Source: Adenophora triphylla var. japonica (lineage: Eukaryota; Streptophyta; Magnoliopsida; Asterales; Campanulaceae). From it: a stretch of 64,000 nucleotides of DNA. A program made the translations under genes and the position numbers. Under the pieces are notes generated by a model that saw only the letters and a list, made by a program, of their open reading frames with translations, ran no database searches and was not told where the DNA came from. Every line of letters starts with the position of its first letter. Position 1 is the stretch's first letter. The stretch is from the NCBI GenBank assembly GCA_022495995.1, contig JAFEMH010005398.1:62001-126000 (forward strand), given 5' to 3'. Of this stretch, positions 23,580 to 33,999 are shown piece by piece.

Positions 23580-24176
23580 GGAATCAAAAATGAAAGGGGG
23601 AGTTCATTCAATATTCAAGAAAGTCCATATAAAATACAATAAAAATCAAAAGTTTGAAGTTTTGAAGAAAAGCTTCATTCTTTAACAATGGAGGTTTACT
23701 TTGTTCTTGGTGTGTTCAAGATTCTTCCCAACAAACCCTAAGAAGATGGAAATCGGATTCAAAATGCACAAAAGGGGAGAAATTTCATACCTGAGTTTGA
23801 AGAGATTGATGGAATCACAACAGAAAGCTAGCTCGCCGGAAACTGGGTTCGAACAAGATCAAGGTCACCGGAATTACTGTCGCCTGAACCTTGGCAATTG
23901 CTCTCGAGTATTTGGGGTTTGTAAAGAGTAAAATGAGAAGGATTTAGCTTTTTATACCCCTCAATCGGGTTAAACCCATGGGTAAAGTTAACATTCGGGT
24001 GCAGCGCCCCAAGAATTAAATGCGAATTGACGGTTTCAAGGCGTGACAAGACTAGGGGGCCCCAGAATGGCAACCGTCAGTTATATGAAGCGACGCCGAG
24101 GACACGTGTCAAACCCGTTCGTATTCCATATGACGAGGACGAGATGACTTTCTACTCGTCCTAATCCGAGCTAGAA
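23580..24176. other. Leader of the antisense gene and pre-LTR sequence of element C
   Basis: This non-coding flank between the antisense gene and the purine tract contains 'gggtataaaa'-type AT-rich promoter-like sequence on the minus strand (complement of 'tttttatacccctc' near 23948). The antisense gene may be transcribed from here. Confidence 0.4.
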
Positions 24177-24189
24177 AGTCGGGGGCCAC
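24177..24189 (+). other. Polypurine tract of element C
   Basis: 'agtcgggggccac' abuts the 3' LTR and would prime plus-strand synthesis. Confidence 0.6.
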
Positions 24190-24945
24190 TGAACAGTATA
24201 AACCGAGATACGAATATGGGTTTGCTCAAGCTGGGCCTAATTGAATTGGGCCACGAATATTATCTAAATAACCAAGTATCAGGGCCGAGTAAGGTCTTCC
24301 TTATATGACGAGGAGCGTTTATCTCAGCCTTATGTCAACATGTTTGGGCCGTTATGCAGCAAGAGACGAGGAAACTAAAGTTCTTACCTCGGCATTCTCC
24401 ACCATGACGAGGAAAATAAATCATTTACCTCGGCATATCTCCGTACCGGCCAATCTCCAAATGACGAGGAAGCAGAATCATTTACCTCGGTCTATTTGTT
24501 AAGGCCGAGGTAAAACATTTGTGTTCCTCGGTGTTCCGGTTAGCAGAACATACAATCCTTATACAACAAGGATTACACATTCATGATTCAATCCAGATTG
24601 TGTCGGCTACACCAATCCAAGTCAAACAATGACTCCTTAACAGATGTAATTCTCTTAGGATTACATCTTATCTCTTTACAAGTTTATTTCAACATGGATT
24701 CTATCAATCCATCCTTATAAATACAAGCCCCATGGCTCATTATTAGGTACGTCACTTTTTACATTGGGAAAACTCTGTCCATTTGTTTTCTCATATACAA
24801 ACCGTGAACTTACTCTCACGCCGGAGGGCCTTTAGCCGGATCCGCCCCGGCTTAGTTTACGTGTTTTCTCTTATTTTCAGGCCTTGCAATCACCGGAGCA
24901 ACCATCACTTGGATTTGGGCTGTTTTGACGATTTTGGCTTCATCA
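24190..24945 (+). repeat. 3' LTR of element C
   Basis: It is a near-identical copy of the 5' LTR (TGAACAGTATAAACC to GGCTTCATCA). Visible differences include 'caatctccaa' for 'caatcttcaa', a small indel cluster near 24600-24645, and one base near 24907. Confidence 0.95.
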
Positions 24946-24950
24946 ATGAG

Positions 24951-25738
24951 TATAAAGATCCAATCTTTATACCCCTTTCCCCTAGTCCCTTGGTTCTTGG
25001 AGCATTTCGTGGTGAGGATCGGTGTAAAGACTCCATCTTTACATCGTTTTCATCACAAAAAATGCCACAATCTATGTCCCTTTAGAAACCGACAGATCTT
25101 AGTCCTGACATCTCCGATAATCACTTGAGACGAACATAAAATGTCCTTACAAATCTTTATCATCTCAAGATGTAGGATCGATGGGCAAAGATTCCTCCTT
25201 TTCTAAAGAGTCTCATTCTTGGACTTAAAAGACGAGCCCCTCTCGATCACATGTGACTAAATCCCCAAAGAACGTTAGTTTAAGACATACCAAGGCTCTT
25301 ACGCCTACCATGGTTGATTAATCTAACGGGAGGGTAGAAAAGTCCCATAATGATGATCACAAATCCATAATGAGCACAGGATCAAAATCCCAAAAATATC
25401 AAATCCAAGAAATCCCGAGCTATAACCTACTTAAATGGTTTATACGTCCGGCAGATAAACTTGGCACATTCCCTCCTCTTTTCAAATCACACATTCACAT
25501 GAGCACACAAACAAGCACAAACTTCGAATCTAGGAAGACTTGCTTTTGAAAGGCTCCTTGGGTGAAAGCCAAACGTTCTTCACAAGGAGTAACTTAACAT
25601 CCGGACCCTTATCCTTTTTTTCAAAGTTTTGAGAAAATCAAAATGGCGTGGCGACTCCATTTTTTCAATAAAACCGGTGTCTTCAAACTGAGGTGAACAG
25701 CGACCCTTAAAAACGGTTCAATCCCGGGGCCACATTCA
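24951..25738 (+). repeat. 5' LTR of Ogre-like element A, second half
   Basis: It continues the LTR interrupted at 12388 and ends CACATTCA just before the primer site. The last 100 bases (gagaaaatcaaaatggcg ... ) match the end of the LTR of element B at 55.7 kb. It contains a TGGCGACTCC copy at 25649-25658. Confidence 0.8.
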
Positions 25739-25743
25739 CTGTT

Positions 25744-25761
25744 TGGCGACTCCGCTGGGGA
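25744..25761 (+). other. Primer binding site of element A (tRNA-Arg)
   Basis: TGGCGACTCCGCTGGGGA is complementary to the 3' end of plant tRNA-Arg(ACG), the primer known for Ogre-type elements. The identical site occurs at 55773 in element B. Confidence 0.85.
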
Positions 25762-25804
25762 CATGTAAATGTTTCCAAACTTCTTTTTCTCTTAAGAAGC
25801 ATTG

Positions 25805-26343
25805 TGTTGTGCAATCGCAGCGGAAGCAAAAGAACAAACAATCAAGAACACACAAGCAATCAATAGGGAAATCAAAAAGAAAGAGAAGAAATCGATTGGG
25901 GTTTTGAATCTCCGTTTTTGTATTATTATGTGCAATTTTCTCTCCAAGTTTACATAGGATTACAAAGCAATATATATACTACTCAAGCCCTAGCCCAACT
26001 ACAGCAAAATAACGCAGAAACCCGTGGCCCAAAACCCCCCAGTCCGGCATTGAGGCGTGCGCCTCAAGAAGACCATGCGCCCGCCTCAAAGAAGCCTTGC
26101 CAAAATCAACCTTCTGCCGCTGAGGCGGCCGCACCAATTTACCCCAGGCGCCCGCATCAAACCAAGTTGCCAAGGCCAACTTCTCTGATCTTCAGGCGCC
26201 CGCCAAGCTAAGCATGAAGCGTCCGCCTCAAACCAAGACAATAGAGCTCCACCTTCTGCAACTCAGGCGTCCGCCTCACTTTGTGTGGGGCGCCCGCCTC
26301 AAGGAGAAAGACCAGCCATCAAAACCACGAGCCACATCCTACA
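25805..26343 (-). repeat. Copia 3' LTR (uninterrupted)
   Basis: On the plus strand it runs TGTTGTGCAATCGC to CACATCCTACA (539 bp). It contains repeated 'aggcgcccgcctca' words. The TATA-like 'tatatata' around 25972-25980 is intact here. Confidence 0.95.
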
Positions 26344-26413
26344 ATCTCCACCTTGGCGAGTGTTCACCCAAACCAACAGAAGATACAAGGAACCAGCTCG
26401 AACTTCCTCATCT

Positions 26414-27873
26414 CTAACAGCTAGAGATGTGCAACAAGTCCAAACAATGCTTGAACTTGTCAGTAGTAACCGGCTTCGTCAACATATCCGCGGCATTCTC
26501 CGTAGTGTGAACCTTCTCTAGCACAACCTCACCCATATCGATCAACTCCCGAATCTTGTGAAATCGAACATCAATGTATTTCGACCGTTGATGATAAATG
26601 TGATTCTTCGCTAGAAATATCGTGCTTTGACTGTCACAAAGCAACTTCACTCCACCTTGCTCAATGCCCAACTCGTTGACCAAACCTCGAAGCCATAAGG
26701 CCTCCTTTGCAGCTTCAACCGCTGCCATATACTCCGCTTCCGTTGTAGACAAAGCAATGATAGATTGGATCATAGATCTCCAACATATGGGTCCACCACC
26801 AAGAGTAAACGCATAACCCGTAGTCGACCTCCTCCGATCCAAGTCACCCTCATAATCAAAATCAATATACCCCACAACAGAAAGCTCCTCACTCTTACCT
26901 CCAAACATGATGCCATAATCCATAGTGCCCTTCAAATATCTGAGAATCCACTTAACTGCTTCCCAATGCTGTTTGCCCGGATTCGCCATATACTTGCTAA
27001 CCACACTAATGGCTTGCGCCAAATCTGGCCTCGTGCAAACCATAGCATACATGAGACATCCCACTGCGCTTGCATAGGGAACCTTTGACATCCTCTGAAT
27101 TTCTTCAGTCGAACTCGGGGAATCTGAGGCAGATAGACTAAAATGACTCGCCAATGGTGTCTTCACAGGTTTTGAATCTCGCATATTGAACCTCTCCAAC
27201 ACCTTCTCCACATAGCCGGCTTGAGACAACCACAATCTCCTAGATTTTCTGTCTCGTCGAATCTCCATCCCAAGAATCTTCTTGGCTTCCCCCAAATCCT
27301 TCATGTCAAACTCTCTACTCAACAAGGCCTTCAACTGATTGACCTCGTTCTTACTCCTACCCGCGATAAGCATATCATCCACATACAGTAACAGAAAAAT
27401 AAAAGAACCATCATCAAGGCTCCTCACATAAACGCAACAATCATACTCACAACGCTTGTAGCCAATACGAACCATGTAGGAGTCAAACCTCGTATACCAT
27501 CGCCTGAGATCGCCACCCCATAGAGTGACATCTTCAATCTACAAACCAACCGCTCCTGCCCGGGCTCCGTGAACCCATGTGGTTGCTCCATGAAAATCTG
27601 CTCATCCAATTCACCGTGTAGAAACGCAGTTTTCACATCCATATGCTCCAACACCAAATCATAGTGCGCTACAAGACCCAACACAATACGAATGGAAGTA
27701 TGTCTCACAACAGGCGAAAAAATCTCATTATAATCCACCCCCTCTCGCTGCGAATACCCTTTTGCTACCAAACGAGCCTTGAATTTTTTCCCCTCTTTTT
27801 CTGATACTGCCTCCTTGCGCTTGAAGATCCACTTGCAACCAATAGCACGCTTCCCTTTAGGAAGCTCCACCAA
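26414..27873 (-). pseudogene. pol: Copia RT and RNase H
   Basis: The segment at 27424-27873 encodes the start of reverse transcriptase (ARLVAKGYSQREGVDY, MDVKTAFLHGELDE). A frame change near 27470-27540 leads to 26414-27475, which holds the catalytic YVDDM (about 27371-27385), then SSTEEIQRM and the copia RNase H with ALSTTEAEYMAA and ADMLTKPV near the end. The two parts overlap in different frames, so this copy is inactive unless the shift is an assembly error. Confidence 0.9.
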
Positions 27874-29261
27874 ATCTCATGTATCATTCTTGTACAGTGA
27901 CTCCATCTCCTCCGCCATGCATGATTTACCCACTTGTCCTTTTCCGGACTGTTTATAGCCTCCTTAAAAGTACTCGGGTCTCCACTACTAAGAACAAGAA
28001 CATATGAAGCCATGTCTTCAAATCCATACCTGACCGGTGGCTTGATTACTCTCTTAGGTCTCCCAACTGAAGTACTAGCCACTTCTTGTGTAGTTTCCTC
28101 TGACTCCGGAAGAGTGAGATCCGCATCAGTATTATCCTCACGTAGCTCCACCTCAATAACCTGCTTCTCGCCCTCCTTGCTTTCTGGCACCTTCTCCTTA
28201 TCTTCATGAGTACACTTCAACATATCCTTTTCATCAAAGACTATATCCCTACTGATCACCACCTTGCTTGACTTGGGATACCAAAGTTTGTATCCTTTAA
28301 CACCTGTTTCATACCCGAGAAAGACACACTGTTTTGACTTTGGGTCAAGCTTCGACCGCTCTTCACCAGGAATATGCACATAGGATGGACACCCAAACAC
28401 CCGGATATCGGTGAAGTCTACCTCATTACCCGTCCATACCTCCTCCGCAAACCTGTTATCCAAAGAGACTCTAGGTGATCTGTTAATCAAGAAACATGCC
28501 ATACTTACCGCATCAGCCCAAAAATTCTTTGCCAACCCCGCATTGAATCGTAGACACCTAGCCCTCTCCGCAATAGTTCTGTTCATCCTCTCAGCCACAC
28601 CATTTTGCTGTGGTGTCTTGCGTACCGTGTTGTGCCTCTTGATTCCATGCTCTCTGCAGAACTTCTTGAACTCGCCATCTGTGTACTCTGTCCCATTATC
28701 ACTCCTCAAACACTTAATTTTCCGCCCCGTTTGGTTTTCCACTTCAGCTTTCCACACCTTGAACTTCTCAAAAGTCTCTGACTTGTGCCTCATGAAGTAA
28801 ACCCAAACGTTCTTCGAAAAATCATCAATGAAAGTCACGAAGTAATAATGTCCTCCTCTAGACTCTGTTCTGACCGGCCCCCACACATCTGAGTGAACAT
28901 AATCGAGAATACCCTTTGTCGTGTGTTTACCTGTCTTGAACTGCACCTTATTCTGCTTTCCAAGAACACAATACTTGCAAAACTCAAGTTTACAAGTCTT
29001 CACACCCTTCAACAACTTACGTTTATGAAGTTCCCGCATTCCCCTTTCACCCATGTGACCAAGCCTCATATGCCATAGAAGGGCATCAGTATCGACCTCC
29101 GACACAACAGATGTGACTCCACCTACAATCGTGCTCCCGAGCAACCTGTAAATGTTCTTGGAGCCCTTCTCACCCTTCATCACAACCATAGCACCCTTAA
29201 CAACTTTCAGTACTCCACCTTGAGCCTTATAGTTCATACCATTAGCATCCAAGGTACCCAA
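27765..29261 (-). pseudogene. pol: Copia integrase
   Basis: This is a 498-codon frame with the zinc-binding part (LGHMGERGM, CKYCVLGKQNKVQF) and the catalytic D-D-E core (HSDVWGPV, SDNGTEYTD, QQNGVAERMNRT). The downstream linker carries the copia motif 'VFLGY'. It continues into the RT region but is separated from it by a stop, so the polyprotein is broken. Integrase would join the cDNA to chromosomal DNA. Confidence 0.9.
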
Positions 29262-29349
29262 TGAAATCGTATTTTTAGAGACCTCCTAACATGTCTAACA
29301 TCACATAACGTTCTAACTACACCATCATACATCTTAATTCTTATAGTTC

Positions 29350-29660
29350 CTATGCCAAAGCAATTTTACATGTAGCACCATTACCCATAGTAACTATACC
29401 GTAATTAATCGACTCGTAGGTATCGAACCAATCACGATTCGCCGTCACATGAAACGAACATGCCGAATCCGTAATCCAAACATCTGTCGGGTGCTCCACA
29501 CCGATGAAGTCGTGAGCATATCTCCATCCACATCCTCCGAGCAATCTTCAACCACATTGATCGACTTTGAAGATCCTTCCTTGCCTTTACCGTTCCCCTT
29601 CTCAGGACAATTACGCCTCTTATGCCCCTTACGCCCACACTTGAAACAATTCCCTTGTAC
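29350..29660 (-). pseudogene. Copia zinc knuckle and protease
   Basis: The nucleocapsid knuckle CFKCGRKGHKRRNC (CX2CX4HX4C) lies near 29605-29650 in one frame. The protease segment with DSACSFHVT follows near 29440-29480 in another frame; Tork elements normally have DS(G/A)(A/C)S here. A gap and frame changes link it to integrase at 29261. Confidence 0.8.
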
Positions 29661-29792
29661 TTCTTCTTTGATGAGAACGAGAATTTCGCTCTCGCGAGTT
29701 ATCCCGAACCGAGATCTCCCACGTTCTGATTTTCCTTCACAAATAACCCTTCACCCGCAGTTCATCAACGGACTTCTTCCGTTTATGAAACG

Positions 29793-30353
29793 CTATAAAA
29801 CTTTCGTGGCCCAGGTTTGCAATTCCAAAGTCTCCTTCCCCCACGTCAACGTAGTCACAAGGTTTTCGTATGTTGAAGAATTGGGCAACAAATTCAACAG
29901 CATCAAAGCCTTGTCCTCATCCTCGAACTTCACCTCTACCCTAACCAAATCGTTGAGAATTTGATTAAACGTGTGTATATGAGATTCTAGGTCAGAGCCC
30001 TCTATCATCTTAAGCCCATACAGCCGTTGCTTAAGATGCAATTTGTTCGAAACGGATTTCGACAAATACCTAGCCTCCAAAATCTCCCAAACCTTCGTCG
30101 GTGATTCCTCATCGATCACGTGATACACCACCTCATCCGCAAGGCACTGCCGTATCGAAGAAACAGCCCGCTCTTGCAACTCCTTCCATGGTCCTTCTTC
30201 GATATCATCGGGTTTAGTCGAATGCTGAAGAACTTTTCCAAAGCCTGCTTGAACCAGAAAATCCTTCACCCTCCGTTGCCACAACGCAAAGTTTCCATGA
30301 CCATCAAACTTCAGAACGTCGGACTTCACGGTGATGGAATTCCCCCCAGACAT
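29793..30353 (-). pseudogene. gag: Copia gag
   Basis: The start ATG is at 30353 (MSGGNSITVKSDVLKFDG), 21 bases inside the primer site. The protein has the UBN2/copia gag pattern (LWQRRVKDFLVQAG, KVWEILEARYLSKS, LNQILNDL-type block, LLNLLPNSSTYENLV) and is truncated by a frame change near 29793. It is the capsid precursor of the element. Confidence 0.9.
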
Positions 30354-30361
30354 CGCAACCA

Positions 30362-30374
30362 GGCTCTGATACCA
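30362..30374 (-). other. Copia primer binding site (initiator tRNA-Met)
   Basis: The minus strand reads TGGTATCAGAGCC, the standard plant copia primer site, two bases from the LTR. Confidence 0.9.
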
Positions 30375-30376
30375 GT

Positions 30377-31200
30377 TGTTGTGCAATCGCAGCGGAAGCA
30401 AGAGAACAAACAATCAAGAACACACAAGCAATCAATAGGGAAATCAAAAAGAAAGAGAAGAAATCGATTGGGGTTTTGAATCTCCGTTCTGTATTATTAT
30501 GTGCAATTTTCTCTCCAAGTTTACATAGGGTTACAAAGCAATATACTCCCTCCGTCCCACCCGACTTAGGACATTCACTCCCGACACGGAGATTAAGGAA
30601 TACTATTATAATATTAGGAGAGTGAATGAGTGGAGGATGTGTTGTGATTGTGAAAAATTAAATAGGAGAGAGAATGAGTGGGATAAATAGTGATGGGATT
30701 ATTGTTGTGAGTATGACAAGTGGGTCCCATTTAATATAAAAGAAATATAAACTTTCCATTTTGGGCCGTCCTAAGTCGGGTGGACACCCAAAATGGCAAA
30801 ACGTCCTAAGTCGGACGGGACGGAGGGAGTATATACTACTCAAGCCCTAGCCCAACTACAGAAAAATAACGCAGAAACCCGTGGCCCAAAACCCCCCAGT
30901 CCGGCATTGAGGCGTGCGCCTCAAGAAGACCATGCGCCCGCCTCAAAGAAGCCTTGCCAAAATCAACCTTCTGCCGCTGAGGCGGCCGCACCAATTTACC
31001 CCAGGCGCCCGCATCAAACCAAGTTGCCAAGGCCAACTTCTCTGATCTTCAGGCGCCCGCCAAGCCAAGCATGAAGCATCCGCCTCAAACCAAGACAATA
31101 GAGCTCCACCTTCTGCAACTCAGGCGTCCGCCTCACTTTGTGTGGGGTGCCCGCCTCAAGGAGAAAGACCAGCCATCAAAACCACGAGCCACATCCTACA
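30377..31200 (-). repeat. Copia 5' LTR carrying a MITE
   Basis: It is the same sequence as 25805-26343 apart from a few substitutions and a 286-bp MITE plus TA duplication at 30544-30831. Confidence 0.95.
30546..30829. mobile_element. Stowaway-like MITE inside the copia 5' LTR
   Basis: The ends are CTCCCTCCGTCCCACC and GGACGGGACGGAGGGAG, with TA on both sides. The other LTR has the empty site 'gcaatatatatactactc', so the insertion is proven by comparison and is younger than the copia insertion. Confidence 0.95.
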
Positions 31201-31205
31201 CATTG

Positions 31206-32262
31206 GAAACGTTTACGAGGGTTAGCCTTCCGTCTCAGGTCCGATTTTTGTGCTTGTGGGATTTTCTTTTTTCATGCATCTTTGTATTCTTTTTTTGGCT
31301 TGTGCATAATGTGAATATTGAACAGGTGCCCTTCTGAAGCTGAAAGTTGCCAAAAATGCCTGGAAAAATAGTTTGAAAATGAAGCAAATTGGAACCTGAA
31401 AAACTGTTGAATTTAGCTGGACGGCTTGATCTGCCTGGATCTAAGCCGGGCGGCTTCATTCGCAGTTCCACCGGGACACTTTTTCTGAGGTTAATCTGGA
31501 AGCCATGGCAGCTTGGGGCTATTCAGTCCTGAGTTTGGCCAGATTTCAGAAAATTTACGTGCTTATGTGTTGCATTTTCCCCGACCCCAAAAATATTCTT
31601 TTAAAACACATGATGAAAATTTCTATTTTAACTCAAAAAAATTTTTTTAAGGAGACCGCACACTACGCACACTATATATCCTGTACACTTTTGCACGCAC
31701 GTCCTTTTAACCCTGGATGGTTGTTCAGCTGCAGTCACGGACAGTGTTACGACGCTCCCGGGCGCACACGGAATCATCCCAAACTCCCCATGGCAGCTAG
31801 TGTCGACCAATGCACTAGTCCGTGTCACACCTTTAAAACCGTGACTTTTTGATTGGTTTTTGGTCTAGACAGTGTCATACAGCCTCGTCGTATACCTCCG
31901 TAAAAGTCAAACCCGAGCCCATGCCGAAAGTCAAGATTCCTCGCACAAGCGAAAACCATCGTTAGGCAAAATTAGCAAAATCTTGACCCCAACATTGACT
32001 CTGACTTTGACTTGCACGGGGTATGTAAAAGTCAAATCCGAGCCCATGCTAGAGTCAAGATTCCTCGCGCAAGCAAAGCCATATATAGAAACCAAACACT
32101 CCATAGAAACCAAACACTCACAGAAACACACAAGTAAAATTGGCAAAATCTTTACCCTCCTTTCTCTCTCCAATCTTTTGAATTCACACACGCACACATA
32201 GAAACCAAACACTCACAGAAACACACAAACAAAAATGCACACATGCACATGCACAAACCAGA
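31206..32262 (+). mobile_element. Leader of Ogre-like element A (truncated)
   Basis: It continues element A after the copia insertion. Blocks 'gagggttagccttccgtctca' (cut here) and 31660-31860 (cacactacgc ... tccgtgtca) match element B at 55945 and 56225-56430. No gag-pol follows, so A is truncated. Local duplications occur at 31903-31955 versus 32025-32075 ('gtcaagattcctcgc') and at 32098-32130 versus 32198-32230 ('agaaaccaaacactcacag'). The right limit is unclear. Confidence 0.6.
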
Positions 32263-32270
32263 GACACAAC

Positions 32271-32806
32271 CAGGGGCGGATGGTATATAGTGCCTGGGGT
32301 TGCCCGGGCAATCCAAAAAAAAAAAAATTTTTTTTTTTTTTTTGCAAACTTAGCTTAAAATATAAATTTTATTGATTGGTTTGTGATTGAACTATTTTTG
32401 GTTATTTGATTCATTATTATTTATTTTTTATTCGAATTTTGAAATATATTTGAATAATTGATGTATGTGTTGGATGTTGCTGTGTTCTAATTTGTACAAA
32501 CTTAGCTTAATTGCTTTTTTGATAACATTGGTAATAGGTTTGATCGGTTCTTCCCGGTAACTCCGAGAAATAAAGCAAGCACTAGTGTTTCAATTGCTCA
32601 AGAAGATGAATCCTAGGAAACGTCAAATGTAAATTGTGTTTATTTTCAAATGTAAATTGTATTTATTTTATGTAATGTTGACGTATTGAAGCCTACTATA
32701 TTTAATTATTTATGCATGTAAACATTTTGAATTTTAATTTTGCGTAAAAAAAATTTTTAAGTAAAGAACAGGCAACCCCAAATGTTTTGGGATAGATCCG
32801 CCACTG
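32271..32806 (+). mobile_element. Non-autonomous hAT element
   Basis: The ends are CAGGGGCGGAT and ATCCGCCACTG, with a perfect 8-bp target duplication 'gacacaac' (32263-32270, 32807-32814). A short frame at 32539-32613 (FDRFFPVTPRNKAST) after an AG resembles the N-terminus of plant zinc-finger hAT transposases, suggesting a deletion derivative. Confidence 0.9.
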
Positions 32807-33088
32807 GACACAACAATAAAAGTACACACGCACACCACTAGTGCCGAAGGCTGTAGGTGATGGTCGGAGAAGACAACACAAGGCTGAGTAGGAGATCACA
32901 CAACAAATTTTAGAGAGAGAGAGGGATTGCTAAAAAATGAAATGTAGGAAGTAACATTGCATGCTTATTTAATGAAAGTTAGCTTTTTAACTTAATTTAT
33001 ATTGAATTGCGACAAAAAAAGGGGTAAAAGGGAAAAAGGATTGTTAAAAATAAAATGTTGGTATGGTAAAAAGTTTGGATAACTAATA

Positions 33089-33353
33089 CTCCCTCCTTCC
33101 CATTTCAAGCTTCACCTTTTGTCAAAATGAGTATTCCGTTAAAAACTTCACCTTTTTAAAATGGCAAAAAATCTTTACTATTTCACCCACTCATTTTCTC
33201 TCCTATTTCACTTTTATACTCACAACACTTTTCAAATTTACTATTCCCTCCACTCATTCTCTCTCCTATTTTACTTTTACACTCACAACACTTTCTCCAC
33301 CTACCTTTTTTCTTAATTTGTGTGATTTGAAGCATATAATGGGACGGAGGGAG
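33089..33353. mobile_element. Stowaway-like MITE
   Basis: The ends are CTCCCTCCTTCCCATTT and AATGGGACGGAGGGAG, flanked by TA. The interior repeats 'cactcattctctctcctatt'. Confidence 0.9.
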
Positions 33354-33653
33354 TATATGCAATTTGCCCTAATATCTTTTTTTTAGTTTTTAGTAGTTGG
33401 AAAAAAAACAAATTTGGTTATAGAAAAAATGATTATTCATTTTGATATGGATAATATACTGTAGTATGGATGAATATATTTATGAAACAAGTTTAAATGT
33501 GATCATTAATCTAGCAAAAGCCCATTTACGATTGTTGGGCCACTTCCTATGTGATAGCTGTGGCCTGTACAAGTCATAGGCCCGTGAGGGAATAACTTGA
33601 TAATAGTTTCATCAGATTCGTTAGTTTTTCCTTATTTTATTTGATCAAGTATA
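33354..33653. other. No feature recognised
   Basis: This is an AT-rich spacer without frames, repeats or boundaries. Confidence 0.5.
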
Positions 33654-33664
33654 AATAAAAAGAG

Positions 33665-33988
33665 TTTTTTTTTTTTTTTTTTGATTACTCGGGTTCTCAA
33701 CTTCGTCTAATCCCGACCACTGCGACGGCTCAAGTATGGGATATGCCCTATGCAGCCATATGCAGTCAGGGTGGCAACATCCCTTATTCGAACTCCCCAC
33801 ACCCACACTGAGATTGCAAGCCCAACAGTGCTGCTTCCTTAACTGCACGGATGTGCTCCGGGAGACTCCTAAGAACCCTGAACCTCATGGTATAAATTAA
33901 ATCACAAGGATTCCCCCAAGGGGAATCGAACTCGTGACCTCCCCGAAGGAAAGCCACTAGGATACCACAAGGTCAAGGCCCATTAGGT
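33665..33988 (-). mobile_element. tRNA-derived SINE, copy 1 of a tandem pair
   Basis: On the minus strand the head has A-box 'tgtggtatcctagtgg' and B-box 'gagttcgattccc'. The tail ends 'gagaacccgagtaatc' plus poly(A). The target duplication 'aataaaaagag' is at 33654-33664 and 33989-33999. Confidence 0.9.
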
Positions 33989-33999
33989 AATAAAAAGAG

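Larger units (their letters stand above)
12389..24945 (+). mobile_element. Complete Tat-type Ty3/gypsy LTR retrotransposon 'C'
   Basis: This 12.56-kb element has LTRs at 12389-13143 and 24190-24945 and a perfect 5-bp target duplication ATGAG (12384-12388, 24946-24950). The internal order is primer site, gag, protease, RT, RNase H, a second archaeal-type RNase H, integrase, an 80-bp tandem array, a large antisense gene and a purine tract. The second RNase H and the antisense gene mark the Tat lineage. It is inserted in the LTR of element A. The LTRs differ at only about ten positions, so insertion was recent, yet gag-pol is interrupted many times. Confidence 0.95.
25805..31200 (-). mobile_element. 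Complete Ty1/copia retrotransposon (Tork/TNT1-like)
   Basis: The LTRs are at 25805-26343 (3' LTR) and 30377-31200 (5' LTR, carrying a MITE). The target duplication CATTG is at 25800-25804 and 31201-31205. On the minus strand the order is gag, protease, integrase, RT, RNase H, which is the copia order. The primer site matches initiator tRNA-Met. The gag start and domain sequence resemble tobacco Tnt1, placing it in or near the Tork lineage. It is inserted in the leader of element A. The LTRs differ by about eight bases in 539. Confidence 0.95.
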
